DNA of 64,000 nucleotides. It comes from Papaver somniferum (lineage: Eukaryota > Streptophyta > Magnoliopsida > Ranunculales > Papaveraceae). The translations under genes were made by a program, and so were the position numbers. Position 1 is the first letter of the stretch. Each line of letters opens with the position of its first letter. The notes under the pieces were generated by a model. That model was not told the DNA's origin, did not search any database, and was given only the letters and a program-made list of their open reading frames with translations. Below, piece by piece: positions 23,165 through 34,900 of the stretch. The stretch covers positions 1,888,406-1,952,405 of the forward strand of contig NW_020639929.1 in the NCBI RefSeq assembly GCF_003573695.1, read 5' to 3'.

Positions 23165-24715
23165 TGATTAAAGATTTTTCGTGGTTGTAGTAATGAGGTT
23201 CAAACTCTCGGACTTGTGAAGATTAAATTTAAAGATTTAATAAAATTATTAACAATGGGTGCGAGAGGTAACAAAGACACTAGATTCCACTATTATGCAA
23301 AATTGAATGATAAATATTTCAAAACTCTATTCAATTCTTAAGTCCTTTTTTATCTTTAATTCACTATCAATCATATAGATTCTCAAACATTATTTGCAAA
23401 CCTTAAGCATAGATTATCAAGAGATTAAACCAAGCATAACCTATCAAACTGAATAACAAATAATTAAGACAATCATTCAAACAATTTAAAACTCTGCAAA
23501 AGCAGCGATTAGGTGAATTATATAATTAAATGAAATAGTTACCCATTTATGTTGCATGAATAACTTCCTCCATTGCCTTGGTTACGAGGGAATTAGATCA
23601 TCATAGTATAAATGCTCTCAAAATAATTTATTATGGCTCAAAAATGGTTTACAAATGATGAGAAGAAGAGAAAATGGTGTAAACTGTAATCTGCAACGCA
23701 CAATAAGCGTCACAGAATGAACGATAAATGACAAGTGCTGCTGCTGTTTAGACTGCGCTGCGACCCACGCATGTGCGTCTTAGACATTGTTGATAAACGA
23801 CTGTTCTTGCGAGTCCGTTCTTCGTGCTCTTGGTGTTCTTCATCAGCAGCAGCAGCAGCAACAGAGTTTCATCAACTCTTGATTTCTGCTTCTCTGACCC
23901 TCTTATCGACTCCCCAACTCTCGACAACCTCTCTGTAGCACATTAGGAACATATTTATACGTAATTGAACCATTGAATATCCTCCATTAACTGCAAATAA
24001 TCTTCATTTACTCGGCCATTGAAGAAAAATATTTCGGAATATTTTCTTCCCTGAATTATCTCTATACGCATCTGGAGCTGTAAATGGTGAGTAGATTTTC
24101 TTTGTTTATCTCAAACACACTTCAGAATATAGCCAAGCCCCATCCAAACACGAGCAGCACACTTCCAACTCATCAAACCCCGTGAAATATTTTCCATGCA
24201 CGCGTCTGCTCGGAATTCATCTGATGGATTTTCCAGCCAAATTTGATCGCATCCAACACCCATATCCTTCCTGTATAGCCCAGCAGAAGATACCCAATGA
24301 GTTTCAGCCATTGAATCGGCCTGAAACTCCTTCAAAAGTCGATTGGCAAATATGCCAGTAAATAGCCAAATTTTCCCGCCAATTTTGGAATTTGAATTTG
24401 GGAAGAAAACTGGCCTCCCCCTAATCCAGTTCTGGTGTCCCTTTAGCAATTGGGGCTGAAATAGTAATTTTTGTGTGGAAATATAATTTTTCTTGGTTCC
24501 TCCGGGACATTTCTGTGACGTTTCCATTGCATTTCTGGGGTTCCTTTAATACTTTATCTTGGGGGTGTAAAACACCACTTTTTGAGCCCATTTCGCCGCA
24601 AGGGCTTATTTCTCTAAAATTTCCTACAAGAACACAAAATAACACAATAAGTACTTAATCGAGTCTAACAATACAGAATATTGAGAACAAAATAGACACA
24701 TAAATGCGTCTATGA
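23165..24715 (-). repeat. LTR of the array retroelement, copy 3 (1551 bp, shared LTR)
   Basis: PBS on the left, PPT on the right. The TATA box is intact (complement of 23952-23959). A deletion of about 11 bases near 23245-23252 (in AATTATATACAAAATTATTAAC) and a one-base loss near 24482 are private to this copy. Otherwise it is nearly identical to copy 2. Confidence 0.85.
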
Positions 24716-25007
24716 AATAGCCCCAAACTTATTATTTGCTAGTCCTCGAGCAAAACTAAAAAATAAAACCAGTTAATCTCGGGTGGGTTTAACAGAGGTG
24801 TACCCACAAAAACCATGACTTCTAATTGGTCAAAAGTATCCAAAGAGCTATGAGGACATACACATTCTCAACCTATCTCGGCGCTGGCTTGGCGTGGCGC
24901 GGATTGTTAGCACCATGAAGCTTGTTCTTGCGGGCCCAATTGCCTTTTTCCATACATATCTCAAATAGGAAATCCTTTCCTTATTCAAATTCCAAAAGTG
25001 TCACTCC

Positions 25008-25014
25008 TATAAAA
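25008..25014 (+). promoter_or_regulatory. TATA box of the PMD gene, copy 3
   Basis: TATAAAAGGG, same context as in the other copies. Confidence 0.55.
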
Positions 25015-25624
25015 GGGTTTGCTCTCCTTTTTATCTCGTATCTTTGTTCTCACGTCCTTGCGCTAGCGGTAGAGTGGTAGCAATAAAGCGGGCAAGCATA
25101 TTCCAGGTATGTATTCCAGCGTTTCTCTTTCAATTTTTTTTTGTATTGGTGCAAACCCTATCCATAGGTGTATCTTCCATGAACTTGTAGAAATATTTCA
25201 ACGTGAACACCGCAGTAATGGTAGCCACCTCAATTATTATGCAAAACAGGCGTACACGGGAAGATGACTGCCACCAATTCCTTTCCCATGAAAACCTAGT
25301 TTTTAGGGTTTCCTCCTTTTCCTTGGGGTGACTGTGTGCATAGTTTCCGCGGTGGGGCGCACTTTCTTGGCCGAGTGCGTACTTTTCGCTGCAAGGTACG
25401 ACTTTGGCAAAGGGCGTGGTTTCTGCGGTAACGTAGGGTTTGCCAGTCCCCATTTTTTCGGTTATGAGCGTTATGTCTTGCAACTTAAAACAAATTGCCC
25501 CGCATCCAAAATGGATTCTCCGTTGTTGATAAAATAGTTTTCATGCACTTTGTAGTAACTTCTCTTCCCACCCCTTTCTTTATTGTAGTTGAAAGCGTAA
25601 GCATCTTAAGAAGGTTTCGTTAGG

Positions 25625-28406
25625 ATGTCACCTGAGAAAATCCATCCCACGGCTTTGAAAAATATTGGCAGCTCTAAGCCAAACATGGATGATGAATTTT
25701 TCACAACGTCCGCCACAACTAGGAGAAATCAACCTAAGTTTGTGCCCGTCCTTATGACCGGTTCAGAGGGTGAGGAGATACCCAGTCGGTTCGACCAGGT
25801 TGTATAATACGATTTTGCTTTCAGAGGTAAGAGTATCCTACTTCTTCCATTGACTTCAGAATCTATCAGAGTTCATTGCGTTCTTTCGACAAGTGGATGC
25901 CATTTATGATAAGTCAGGATTGCGTATAAGCAAATTTGATCAAATCGCAAATCATTGGCGTTGTCACAGCTTCTGCGGCGCTTAAAATCAGGAAAGATAT
26001 CCCGATCTTAGTGGCTTTCATCTCCCGATGGTTTCCAGACACTCACACGGCCATATGCAGGTGGGGTGAAATGACTGTCTCTTTGGAAACTGTGGTTGTC
26101 TTGCTGAACCTTCCCATAACAGGGAATCTTGATATCACCTTGTCTGAAGATGAAGAACAAATGCACACTTCTCTCGTTGCAAAGTCAAAAGGATTTTTCT
26201 GGAAGGAAAACGAGACCAGGTGTTTCTACAGCTGGTGGGTGTCTCAATGGTTCCCAGATGAGTCGTAGGCAGATATCAAAAGAATAGTACGCTTCATGTC
26301 GCGGCATTCTTGGTTCTTTCTTTATCCAGGGACATTTTTGATGACGGCTCTGGTAATAAGGAAATAAGACATGGTTTCATTAAGTTTTCCATCAGATTAC
26401 CGAAAGGTGTTGTTCTCCCCATTCGCGGCTTGTTTCTCGGTTATCTGTACACACATTTGGATCATCTGGTTGCGGACATGCGTGCTTCAAACGGCTACAT
26501 GAAAGTGGACTCGTACGTTCATGTTGCTTTTCTTCAAGCGTGGTTGTGGGAGCATTTCGAGAAGTGCGCTCCAAAACTGCTGGCTTTACTTCCCGATTCT
26601 TGGGGTGGTTCTAGGATACTTCACTGGGTGAACAGGCTCCCAAGATCTGGCTCGAACATGGTTGACTTCCTTAACAACTCCCACACAATCAACTTTCATC
26701 CATGGGCTCCAGTGCATGGCTCCATAGTTCAAATAAACACTTTTTCTTCTGTTCCGAATACATCTTTGCTTTCTGAAAAGAATACGAGCATTGGGGAGGT
26801 TGTGTTCATGCGAAGTTGCACGCCTAGTTATGTACCGTATTTCTTTCGAGGATCTTGTCAGGAAGTCTCTTACAACATTGACAGGGCGGCTCGACATATG
26901 GGATTTGACCAAGGGGTCCCGCTCTCTTCTCAGTCGGTTTTTCCAGAAAACTTGTTTCCAGCTTCTCTTGATGCTAGTGCTCTTGCGTCCAGTATAAGTC
27001 TTCCCTTCTTGCTATCGGCATGAAATCCGACAACAACTTCTAAGTATAACATATTCTGGAAGGACGAGTTCCTTGCCATTCATAGATTCGTGAATGACGT
27101 AATGAATAATACTTGTGGTAATCCTTCTGCTGCAACTTTAGCAAGGCATCCATTGTTAAAGGATCCTTCCTCGCCCAAACAGAAATCTCCTAACGCGGAA
27201 ACGGACAGTCCGCAAAAGAAGGAGCGAAGGTCGAAAGATCACGCGGGTGGTCTTTGATCAGATTCAACGGCCATTGTGACTTTCAGTTCTTCCAACGTTC
27301 GGGTATGTATTCTTTTTAATGCCCACTCAGTCGGATTGCAAAATTGTTTCGTTATTCAAAATCTTTCCTTATATCTTAACCAGGGCGTGAACGCCTTTTC
27401 CCAGCTTGCATGCAGTCAGAAAACGGCGGCTCCCGCAGCAGAGGGTGGCAATGCTGATCCTCACAGAACGGTGGATCTCGCGGCAGAGGGTGACAATGCC
27501 GAGCCTTCTTGCTGTGAAGAAGAGCTTGAAAAGGAGGAAAGCTTGGAATCTAGTGATGATGAAAATAACTCTTCCAATAACAGTGTTGAGTCTTCTTATA
27601 GTCAGTCTGAAAGTGAATCAGTGAGTCTTCCACGCATTCTTCTTCTTCCTTTTTCTCTCTCTCTCTTTTTTTTTTTTTTGAAATATGTCTAAACCAAGAT
27701 ATCGTAGGGAGAACCCGCTCCTGAAGATGGCCCCGAGGAGGAAAACCGTGGAGACACAACTTTGTCTCCAACCGTGGCAGCTGCGCTTGGCGACCCGGAA
27801 ATAGAGGTCGATCAAGATGAAGATGTTGGTGCGGCTCAAGTAGCGGAGAGTGCTCCAGCGACCGCTGGCGCCATTGTAGTTAGGAGTCCCTTTCCAGTTG
27901 TTGGTTCGGTTTCCGGCACCATTTTCGATCCTCCATACTTAGTTCCTTATCCAGATCATGTGTTGATCGGAGGCTTCAGCGTACCAGCCAAATACGAGAC
28001 GTTATATACCAAGATATTGGAAAGGTATGGACACATCGCCACAACGAAAAAGGTTAATAGTAGGTTTGCGCTGGTCAAGCGTGTGGAGGAAGCTTTATCT
28101 TCGATTGACGACATGTGCAAAGTGACTGGCCATACCGTTTCTAAGGACTTGGTCTCAAGCTGGAAGTTCCATCGTGATGTGTGCGTAGACCACGGGTTCA
28201 ACGTTTCCTGGTTTTTTGAAGGTTTCTCTGAGATCGAAAAGTTGTAGACCACGGCGGCTGAAGGACCTTCCGCGGATGAGGTCGCACGGCATGAGGCGGA
28301 GATCAAAAAGTTGTCCACAAAGCTGAAGCTGAAACGGGCGGCTCTCGAAAGCACGAATGAGGCTTTCTCCAAGAAGAGCAAGCCATTACTAGATAGTTTT
28401 CCTTGA
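25625..28406 (+). pseudogene. Plant mobile domain (PMD / MAIN-like) pseudogene, copy 3 (least damaged)
   Basis: Same gene as copies 1 and 2. It differs at 26319-26321, where the codon is TCT and the other two copies have the stop TAG. The second PMD block is therefore open for 237 codons (26310-27023), running from the LSRDIFDDGSG segment through GYLYTHLD and AWLWEHFEK to the SISLPFLLSA end. The first block (25936-26268) is open as in copy 1. A two-base insertion near 26274 (GCAGATATC against GCAGATC) separates the two blocks. It shares with the others the stops after the first exon and near 28246. The leader intron, the 80-base intron and the T-rich intron are all recognisable. Confidence 0.7.
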
Positions 28407-29640
28407 ATGTACTCTTGTCTTTTGAACTTCTTTATTTAGGCTTCTTCTTTTTTTGAAAGGCGAACAGAGCGCCTGGTTCATGGTTCGATTTGAATTGATA
28501 TATAATCGTCTCCTATGAGGGTTTTGGATTATTCTTTTATAATGAATTATTTTATTTATTTTTTTAGAATAATGTTGTTTTTGGTTATGACTATTTGTGG
28601 CATAAATATCCCAGGAGAGCCATGGAGTTGTCAATGTTGTGTTGTCAGTAGAAATTATGGGATGAAACATGGGGATAACATGGTTGTCGGTTTCTACTAT
28701 CTTTGTGAAAATTCTAGGTAGTAGAACATGCAACTCGGATGTAAATCTGAGTTTTTGTGGGCGGAGGCGCCGTGACTGTGAAGAGTCCCCAATAATTCCC
28801 AAGTCCCCAGTCGTTCCAGAGTCGTCTGATAACCGAGGCGGCGGCTAGTCTGTTTCCATCATCTCGATATCTGGGTTGAAAAGATGGAATCAGAAATCAG
28901 GAATTGATATTGTGACCGATAGATTAATCTCCCACTGTGGTCGCCAATTGTTTGAGGGTGAAAACAGTTTCTGCTGATTTTGGTAATTTCGAGTGTGTGG
29001 GTGAGAAACGAGTTTAAACCCTAAACAATGTACTGCAAGGGAGTACTTTGATTCGAGAGATCAATCTGTAAAAATCCGTCCTAAACCAAGAAATGGCCGT
29101 TTCAGACTTAGTTCGGTCACAAAGTGAAGGAGAAAGGTTGGTCTAGGGAGGGAAGCGAAGATAGTGTTGAGACCAGAATAGTTGATTCGGGAGTAGTTTT
29201 TTGACGACTTGTATCAGAAAGTGGAAAGATAACATATGGGAAAGCTAACAAGTGATTTCTGAATGTTGTACTCTCCTGACCAAAACTTGTTCTTTGGTGG
29301 AAATAAGTCAGACCTATTTATACAAGTCGCAACGAAATGTACCCTGGTCTCGTAAGAAGTGGTAACGGTTGAGTAAATGGAAGAAAACGGTAACAGGTAA
29401 CGCCTGGAATTGATGTTTCCATAATGAAGGAAACGTTTCACCATTATTTGAATTTACTAACCGCCTCACTCTTATGACACTTTCTTGTAACGGGCATAGT
29501 GTATGCCGCATGCTGTAAACCGCCAGACCAATACCCTGATGAGCATCCCCCAGTTTGTGACATGTTTTGATGTCTCGAGTGTTTTGTGTACCATGTGCTA
29601 TTGTTTGGAAAGTTGAGCTTGGGAGGCTTTCCGGCTCGGT

Positions 29641-31076
29641 GGTGACCTTCGGCGGTCGAGATTTTGCATCTCGAGAAGAAGGTTAGTCGTTGATTGTGGT
29701 TACCTACCGTTGGTAGCAGTGGCGTGGCCACGGTGCTGGCATGGCTTGCACATTCTCTTGGCATGGCTAATTAGGGTTTGGTGTCGTGACCATATAACTA
29801 GCATAGTCCAAAGAGTTGGCAGTGTAGCCAAAGGTTGCCACAAGTCGTTTGGTTTAGTAGCGAGCTTGTACGGATGAGATTTGCATCTCAGAAGGAAGGA
29901 TAGTCGTTGATTGTTGCAACCTTCCGTTTGGCAGCCAGCGGCATAGAGGAATGGCCGTCATGGATTTGGCATGGCCAAATTAGGGCTTTGGCACCGTGGC
30001 AAAGAGTTGGCATCGTATCCAAGAGATTTCCACAAGTCATTTGGTGGAAATTTTGTACGTCTGAGATTTGCATCTCAGAGGGAAGGGTATCCGTTGATTG
30101 TTGAAACCCTCCGTTTGGCATGGTTTAAGAGCGGCCAAGCTAGGATTTTGGCATAGTTTTAAGCGCGGCCAAAATTAGGGTTTTGGCATAGTTTGGGCAG
30201 CCAAAATTAGAGCTTGGCATTTGGCCAAAAGTTGCCACACGTTTGGTGAGGAACTTGGACGACTGATATTTGCATCTCAAAAGGAAGGGTGGATGTTGAT
30301 TGTTGCAACCCTTCGTTTGGCTGCCAGCGGCATGGAGGCATGGCCGGCATGGCTTTGGCATGGTTTAAGAGCGACCAAGCTAGGATTTTGGCATAGTTTT
30401 AAGCGCGGCCAAAATTAGGGTTTTGGCATAGTTTAGGCAGCCAAAATTAGAGCTTGGAATTGGGCCAAAAGTTGCCACACGTTTGGTGAGGAACTTGGAC
30501 GACTGATATTTGCATCTCAAAAGGAAGGGTGGTTGTTGATTGTTGCAACCCTTCGTTTGGCAGCCAGCGGCATGGAGGCATGGCCGGCATGGCTTTGGAG
30601 TGGTTTAGGCGCGGCCAAGCTAGGATTTTGGCATAGTTTTAGGCGCGGCTAAAATTAGGATTTTGTCAAAGTTTAGGCGCGGCCAAAATTAGGGCTTGGC
30701 ATTGGGCCAAAAGTTGCCACGCGTTTGGTGGCGAACTTGGACGACTGAGATTTGCATCTCAGAAGGAAGGGTAGTCGTTGATTGCTACAACCCTTCCTTT
30801 GGAAGCTAGCGTCATGGAGGCATGGCCGGCGTGGCTTTGGCATGGTTTAGGCGCGGCCAAGCTAGGATTTTGGCATAGTTTTAGACGCGACCAAAATTAA
30901 GGTTTTGGCATAGTTTAGGCGCGGCCAAAATTAGGGCTTGGGATTGGGCCAAAAGTTTTCACGCGTTTGGTGGCGAATTTGGACGGCTGAGATTTGCATC
31001 TCATAAGGAAGGGTGGTTGTTGATTGTTGAAACCCTTCATTTGGAAGCCAGCGGCATGGAGGCATCGCCGGCGTAG
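29641..31076. repeat. Tandem repeats of ~240 bp, copy 3
   Basis: Same block as in the other copies. One substitution (GTAGTCGTTG for GTAGTCATTG near 30775) and few other changes. Confidence 0.8.
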
Positions 31077-31077
31077 C

Positions 31078-31723
31078 TTTGGTGCGGAGGTGTGGCTGGC
31101 ATGGCATGCAATTGGCACTATGGTGCGGCTGGCATGGTTGGTATGCCTTTGGCGCGGAGATGTGGCTGGCATGGTTGGTATGCCTTTGGCGCGGAGATGT
31201 GGCTGGAATGGCATGTCATTGGCACAGTGGTGTGGCTGGCATGACTTTGGCGCGGAGATGTGGCTGGCATGGCATGCCATTGGAACGATGGTGCGGCTGG
31301 CATGGCATGCCATTGGCACGGTGGTGCAGCTGGCATGGTTGGCATGCCTTTGGCGCGGAGATGCGGCTGGCATGGTATGCCATTGGCACGGTGGCGCGGC
31401 TGGCATGGTTGGCATGCCTTTGGAGCGGAGATGCGGCTGGCATGGCATGCCATTGGCACGGTGGCGCGGCTGGCATGGTTGGCATGCCTTTGGAGCGGAG
31501 ATGTGGCTGGCATGGCATGCCATTGGTACGGTGGTGCGGCTGGCATGGTTGGCATGCCTTTGGCGTGGAGATGTGGCTGGCATGGCATGCCATTGGCACG
31601 GTAGTGCGGCTGGCATAGTTGGCATGCCTTTGGCGCGGAGATGTGGCTGTCATGGCATGGAATTGGCACGATGGTTCGTCTGGCATGGTTGGCATGCCTT
31701 TGGCGTGGAGATATGGCTATTAT
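31078..31723. repeat. 70-bp GC-rich minisatellite, copy 3
   Basis: Same nine-unit structure with a few substitutions (for example CGGTGGTGCAG near 31320 and GCGTAGC near 31072). Open frames across it on both strands are repeat artefacts. Confidence 0.88.
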
Positions 31724-31769
31724 GGTTTAGCGTGTCGAAACCCTAGTTTCAAATATGTGGCACGCGTGA

Positions 31770-31980
31770 TCGGCACGTTTGGCTAGCATGCGCGGCTGAC
31801 ATGTGCAGAGATGATGCCAGTCAGTTCCGAGGGCTCTGCCGTGGAGCATGGCATATAAAAAAGGTACCCCAGTACTTTTACGCAGACATTTTGAATGATT
31901 CAATAAATGTGCTAGTGGAGACATTATTACTCAAGTGTGACGTCACTGTCTGAGTAAGGTTTTACGATTTTAACCCTAAG
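31770..31980. other. Array right flank with promoter-like motifs
   Basis: The first ~40 bases resemble the minisatellite; the rest is unique in the window. It has CATATAAAAAAGG (TATA-like, plus strand) at about 31852-31864 and the palindrome TGACGTCA at 31938-31945, the core of as-1/CRE-like elements found in some plant LTR and viral promoters. I see no coding capacity. It may be the continuation of block B (part of its LTR) or an unrelated LTR fragment cut by the copia element at its right. Confidence 0.4.
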
Positions 31981-34900
31981 CTAAAAACCACCATCAACAC
32001 CTGCATAATCAGAATCAACATAACCCACAACATTCTTTGAATCACCATAGTCTTTATCAAACACTAAACCAACATCTGTATTTCCCCTTAAATACCTCAA
32101 AATCCACTTTACAGCTTGCCAATGAGTCTTCCCGGGACTTCCCATGTATATACTTACCACACTCACAGCTTGTGCGATATCCGTCCTTGTACAAACCATA
32201 ACATACATTATGCTACCAACTGCGCTTGCATATGGAACTCGAGACATGTACTCTGTCTCATCTGCAGTTTTAGGTGATTGCCTTCTAGAAAGTTTGAAAT
32301 GAGCTTCCAAAGGAGTACTTACTGGTTTTGCATCTTTCATACCAAACCGCTCCAACACCTTCTCTTCGTAATCCTTTTGGGACAAATACAACTTGCCTTC
32401 AGCTCGGTTTCTATGAATCTCCATCCCCAAAATCTTCTTTGCTACACCAAAGTCCTTCATCTCAAACTCACTACTCAACTGCACCTTCAACTTTTGTATT
32501 TATGACATATCTTTGCAAGCTATCAATATGTCATCAACATACAAGAGTAAATACACAAATGAGCCATCTTGGAGTTTCATGTGATATACACAACTATCAT
32601 ACTTAATCCTATCATAGCCATTGTCCAACATAAACGTATCAAAACGTTTACACCACTGCCTTGGAGATTGCTTAAAACCATACAAAGATTTATTCAACAA
32701 ACATACATGGTCTTATTTGCCAGGAACTTAAAACCCTTTTGGTTGTTTCATATAAATATGCTCTTCCAAATCACCATGAAAAAAAGTTGTTTTAACATCT
32801 AGTTGTTCCAATTATAGATCTTTCAAAGCAACTATAGCAAGCAATGTTCTAATAGAACAATGTTTAACAACAAGAGAAAATACCTCATTGTAGTCAATGC
32901 CTTCTCTTTGTGTAAACCCCTTTGCCACAATCCTTGCCTTGTACCTTGTTCCTTCACCATCTGAAGTACCTTGTTTCTTCTTGAAAACCCATTTGCTTCC
33001 AACAATCTTCTATCCCTTAGGTCTTGCAACTATCTCCCAAGTGTCATTCTTGTCAAGAGACTTAATTTCTTCAATCGCTGAAGCTCCCCAATCTGCTGAT
33101 TCTTCACAACTGATTGCTTCTTCATAGGTTCTTGGCTCATCTCTATCAATGCTCTCACACACTACAAGTGCATACGCAACCAAATCAGAATGGCCATATA
33201 TCTGAGGTGGTCTGATTTCCCTCCTCACTTTGTCTCTAACAAGATTGTGCTTCTTCTTATTGGGAAGGCTCTTGTATAATCTATTGATCATCTTCATCAG
33301 AAACAACAGTCTCATTGTTTCCCTGAATTCGCATCTCAAGTTTCAGCTGGTCACCAAGCTTCCACTTTATCACTAACACCCTTTTCAACTCTTCTATCTA
33401 GTTCTCTATTCTTTGGCTTCAATATCGATTGCTCATCAATGTCACATCTCTGCTGATAAGAAACTTGTTTGATCTCTCTTCAGGAAACCATAACCTGTAG
33501 CCTTTCACACCCTTTGCATACCCAAGAAATATACACTTTTTTTCTCTAGGCTCTAGCTTCCCCTTATTCACATGAGCATAGGATGGACATCCAAAAATCT
33601 TCAAGTCATCATAATTAGTATGTGATCCTGTACAAACTTCATTTAGAGTCTTAGATTTAATAGAAGTTGATGGAGATCTGTTCACCAAATAATCTGAAGT
33701 ATTAGCTGTTCTACCCAAAACTCCCTTGATAAACCTGCATTGGAGAGCATGCATCTTGCCTTCTCCATAATGGTTCTGTTCATCCTTTCTGCAACACCAT
33801 TTTGCTGTGGTGTTTTTCTGACTGTGCAGTGTCTTACAATCCCTTCATCCTTGCATAACTCATGGAACTCACTCCTACTAAATTCCATACCATTGTCTGT
33901 CCTCAATCACTTGATTTTTCTTCCGGTTTGCTTATCAACCATAGTCTTTCATTGCTTGAACTTGACAAAAGTTTCATCTTTGTGGTTAAGTATGAATACC
34001 CATGCTTTTCTTGAGAAATCATCAATGAATGTCAACATATATCTACCACCACCATGCGACTCAACCCGAAAAGGACCCCACAGATCAGAATGAATATAAT
34101 CCAAAATACCCTTGGTGCTATGAATAGTTGTACTAAACTTAACTCTACACTGTTTCCCGAAGATATAATGTTCACAAAAATCAAGCTTACCTGTTTTATG
34201 ACCACAAAGCAATCTCTGATTGCTCAAAACAGCCGACCCCCTCTCACTCATATGCCACAACTTGGTAGTATCATCTTCAGAACTTGAAGAACATACAGCT
34301 GCATCACCTATCACAGTAGTACCTTGCAGCGTATAAAGACCATTAATTATCTCGCCCTTCATAATTGTAAGAATTACCCTTGATACACGAATGACTCCAC
34401 CTTCACCTTGATACTTGCATCCATTTCAATCAAGTGTACCCAAAGAAATCAAATTTCTTCTCAATTACGGAACATGCCTAACTTTAGTTAAAGTCCTCAC
34501 CATACCGTCATACATCTTAATTTGAATTGTACCTACACCCACCACTTTAGAAGTGACATTGTTTCCCATAAGAACTTTACCACCTTCTCTAGCTTGATAA
34601 GTAGTAAACCACTCTCTATGAGGACACATGTGAAAAGTACACCCCGAATCAAGAATCCACTCATTCTCCGAGCTTTCGGTATAAACCGTGAGAACCGTTC
34701 CATCATCACTTTATACTTCAACATTTGCCGCGGTGCCTTGGTTAGTATTCTTCTCAACATTCTTCCTTTTTGGACAATCCTTCTTGAAATGCCCTTGTTC
34801 CTTACAATGAAAGCAATTGAATTTACCGGATTTAGATTTAGACCTTGACTTTGATCTACTCCTATCAAATCCACCCTTTTGGTTTCCTTCCTCTAACAAA

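Larger units (their letters stand above)
1..31769. repeat. Tandem array of a ~10.65 kb retroelement-derived unit (about 2.98 copies, open at left edge)
   Basis: Position 1 matches 10645 and again 21307, and almost every feature recurs at an offset of about 10,662 and then about 10,650. Read by eye, the copies are nearly identical and differ mainly by 1-3 base indels. The repetition ends at 31769, where the third copy leaves the sequence seen at 10459 and 21121. If those junctions are taken as the edges, the units are 1-10458 (left part outside the window), 10459-21120 and 21121-31769. Each unit holds, left to right, a gag-derived ORF (minus), PBS, one LTR (minus), PPT, PMD pseudogene (plus), a second PBS-like site, 240-bp repeats and a 70-bp minisatellite. 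One LTR per unit means neighbouring elements share LTRs. The copy number to the left of the window is unknown. Confidence 0.95.
28949..31769 (-). repeat. LTR-like segment of block B, copy 3 (runs to the array edge)
   Basis: Starts after the PBS-like site at 28928-28946. Minus-strand TATAAAT is the complement of 29316-29322. At 31769 it does not join the sequence seen at 10459 or 21121 but continues into a different flank, whose first ~40 bases still look like the minisatellite (TTTGGCTAGCATG, GCGCGGCTGACATG). Confidence 0.45.
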
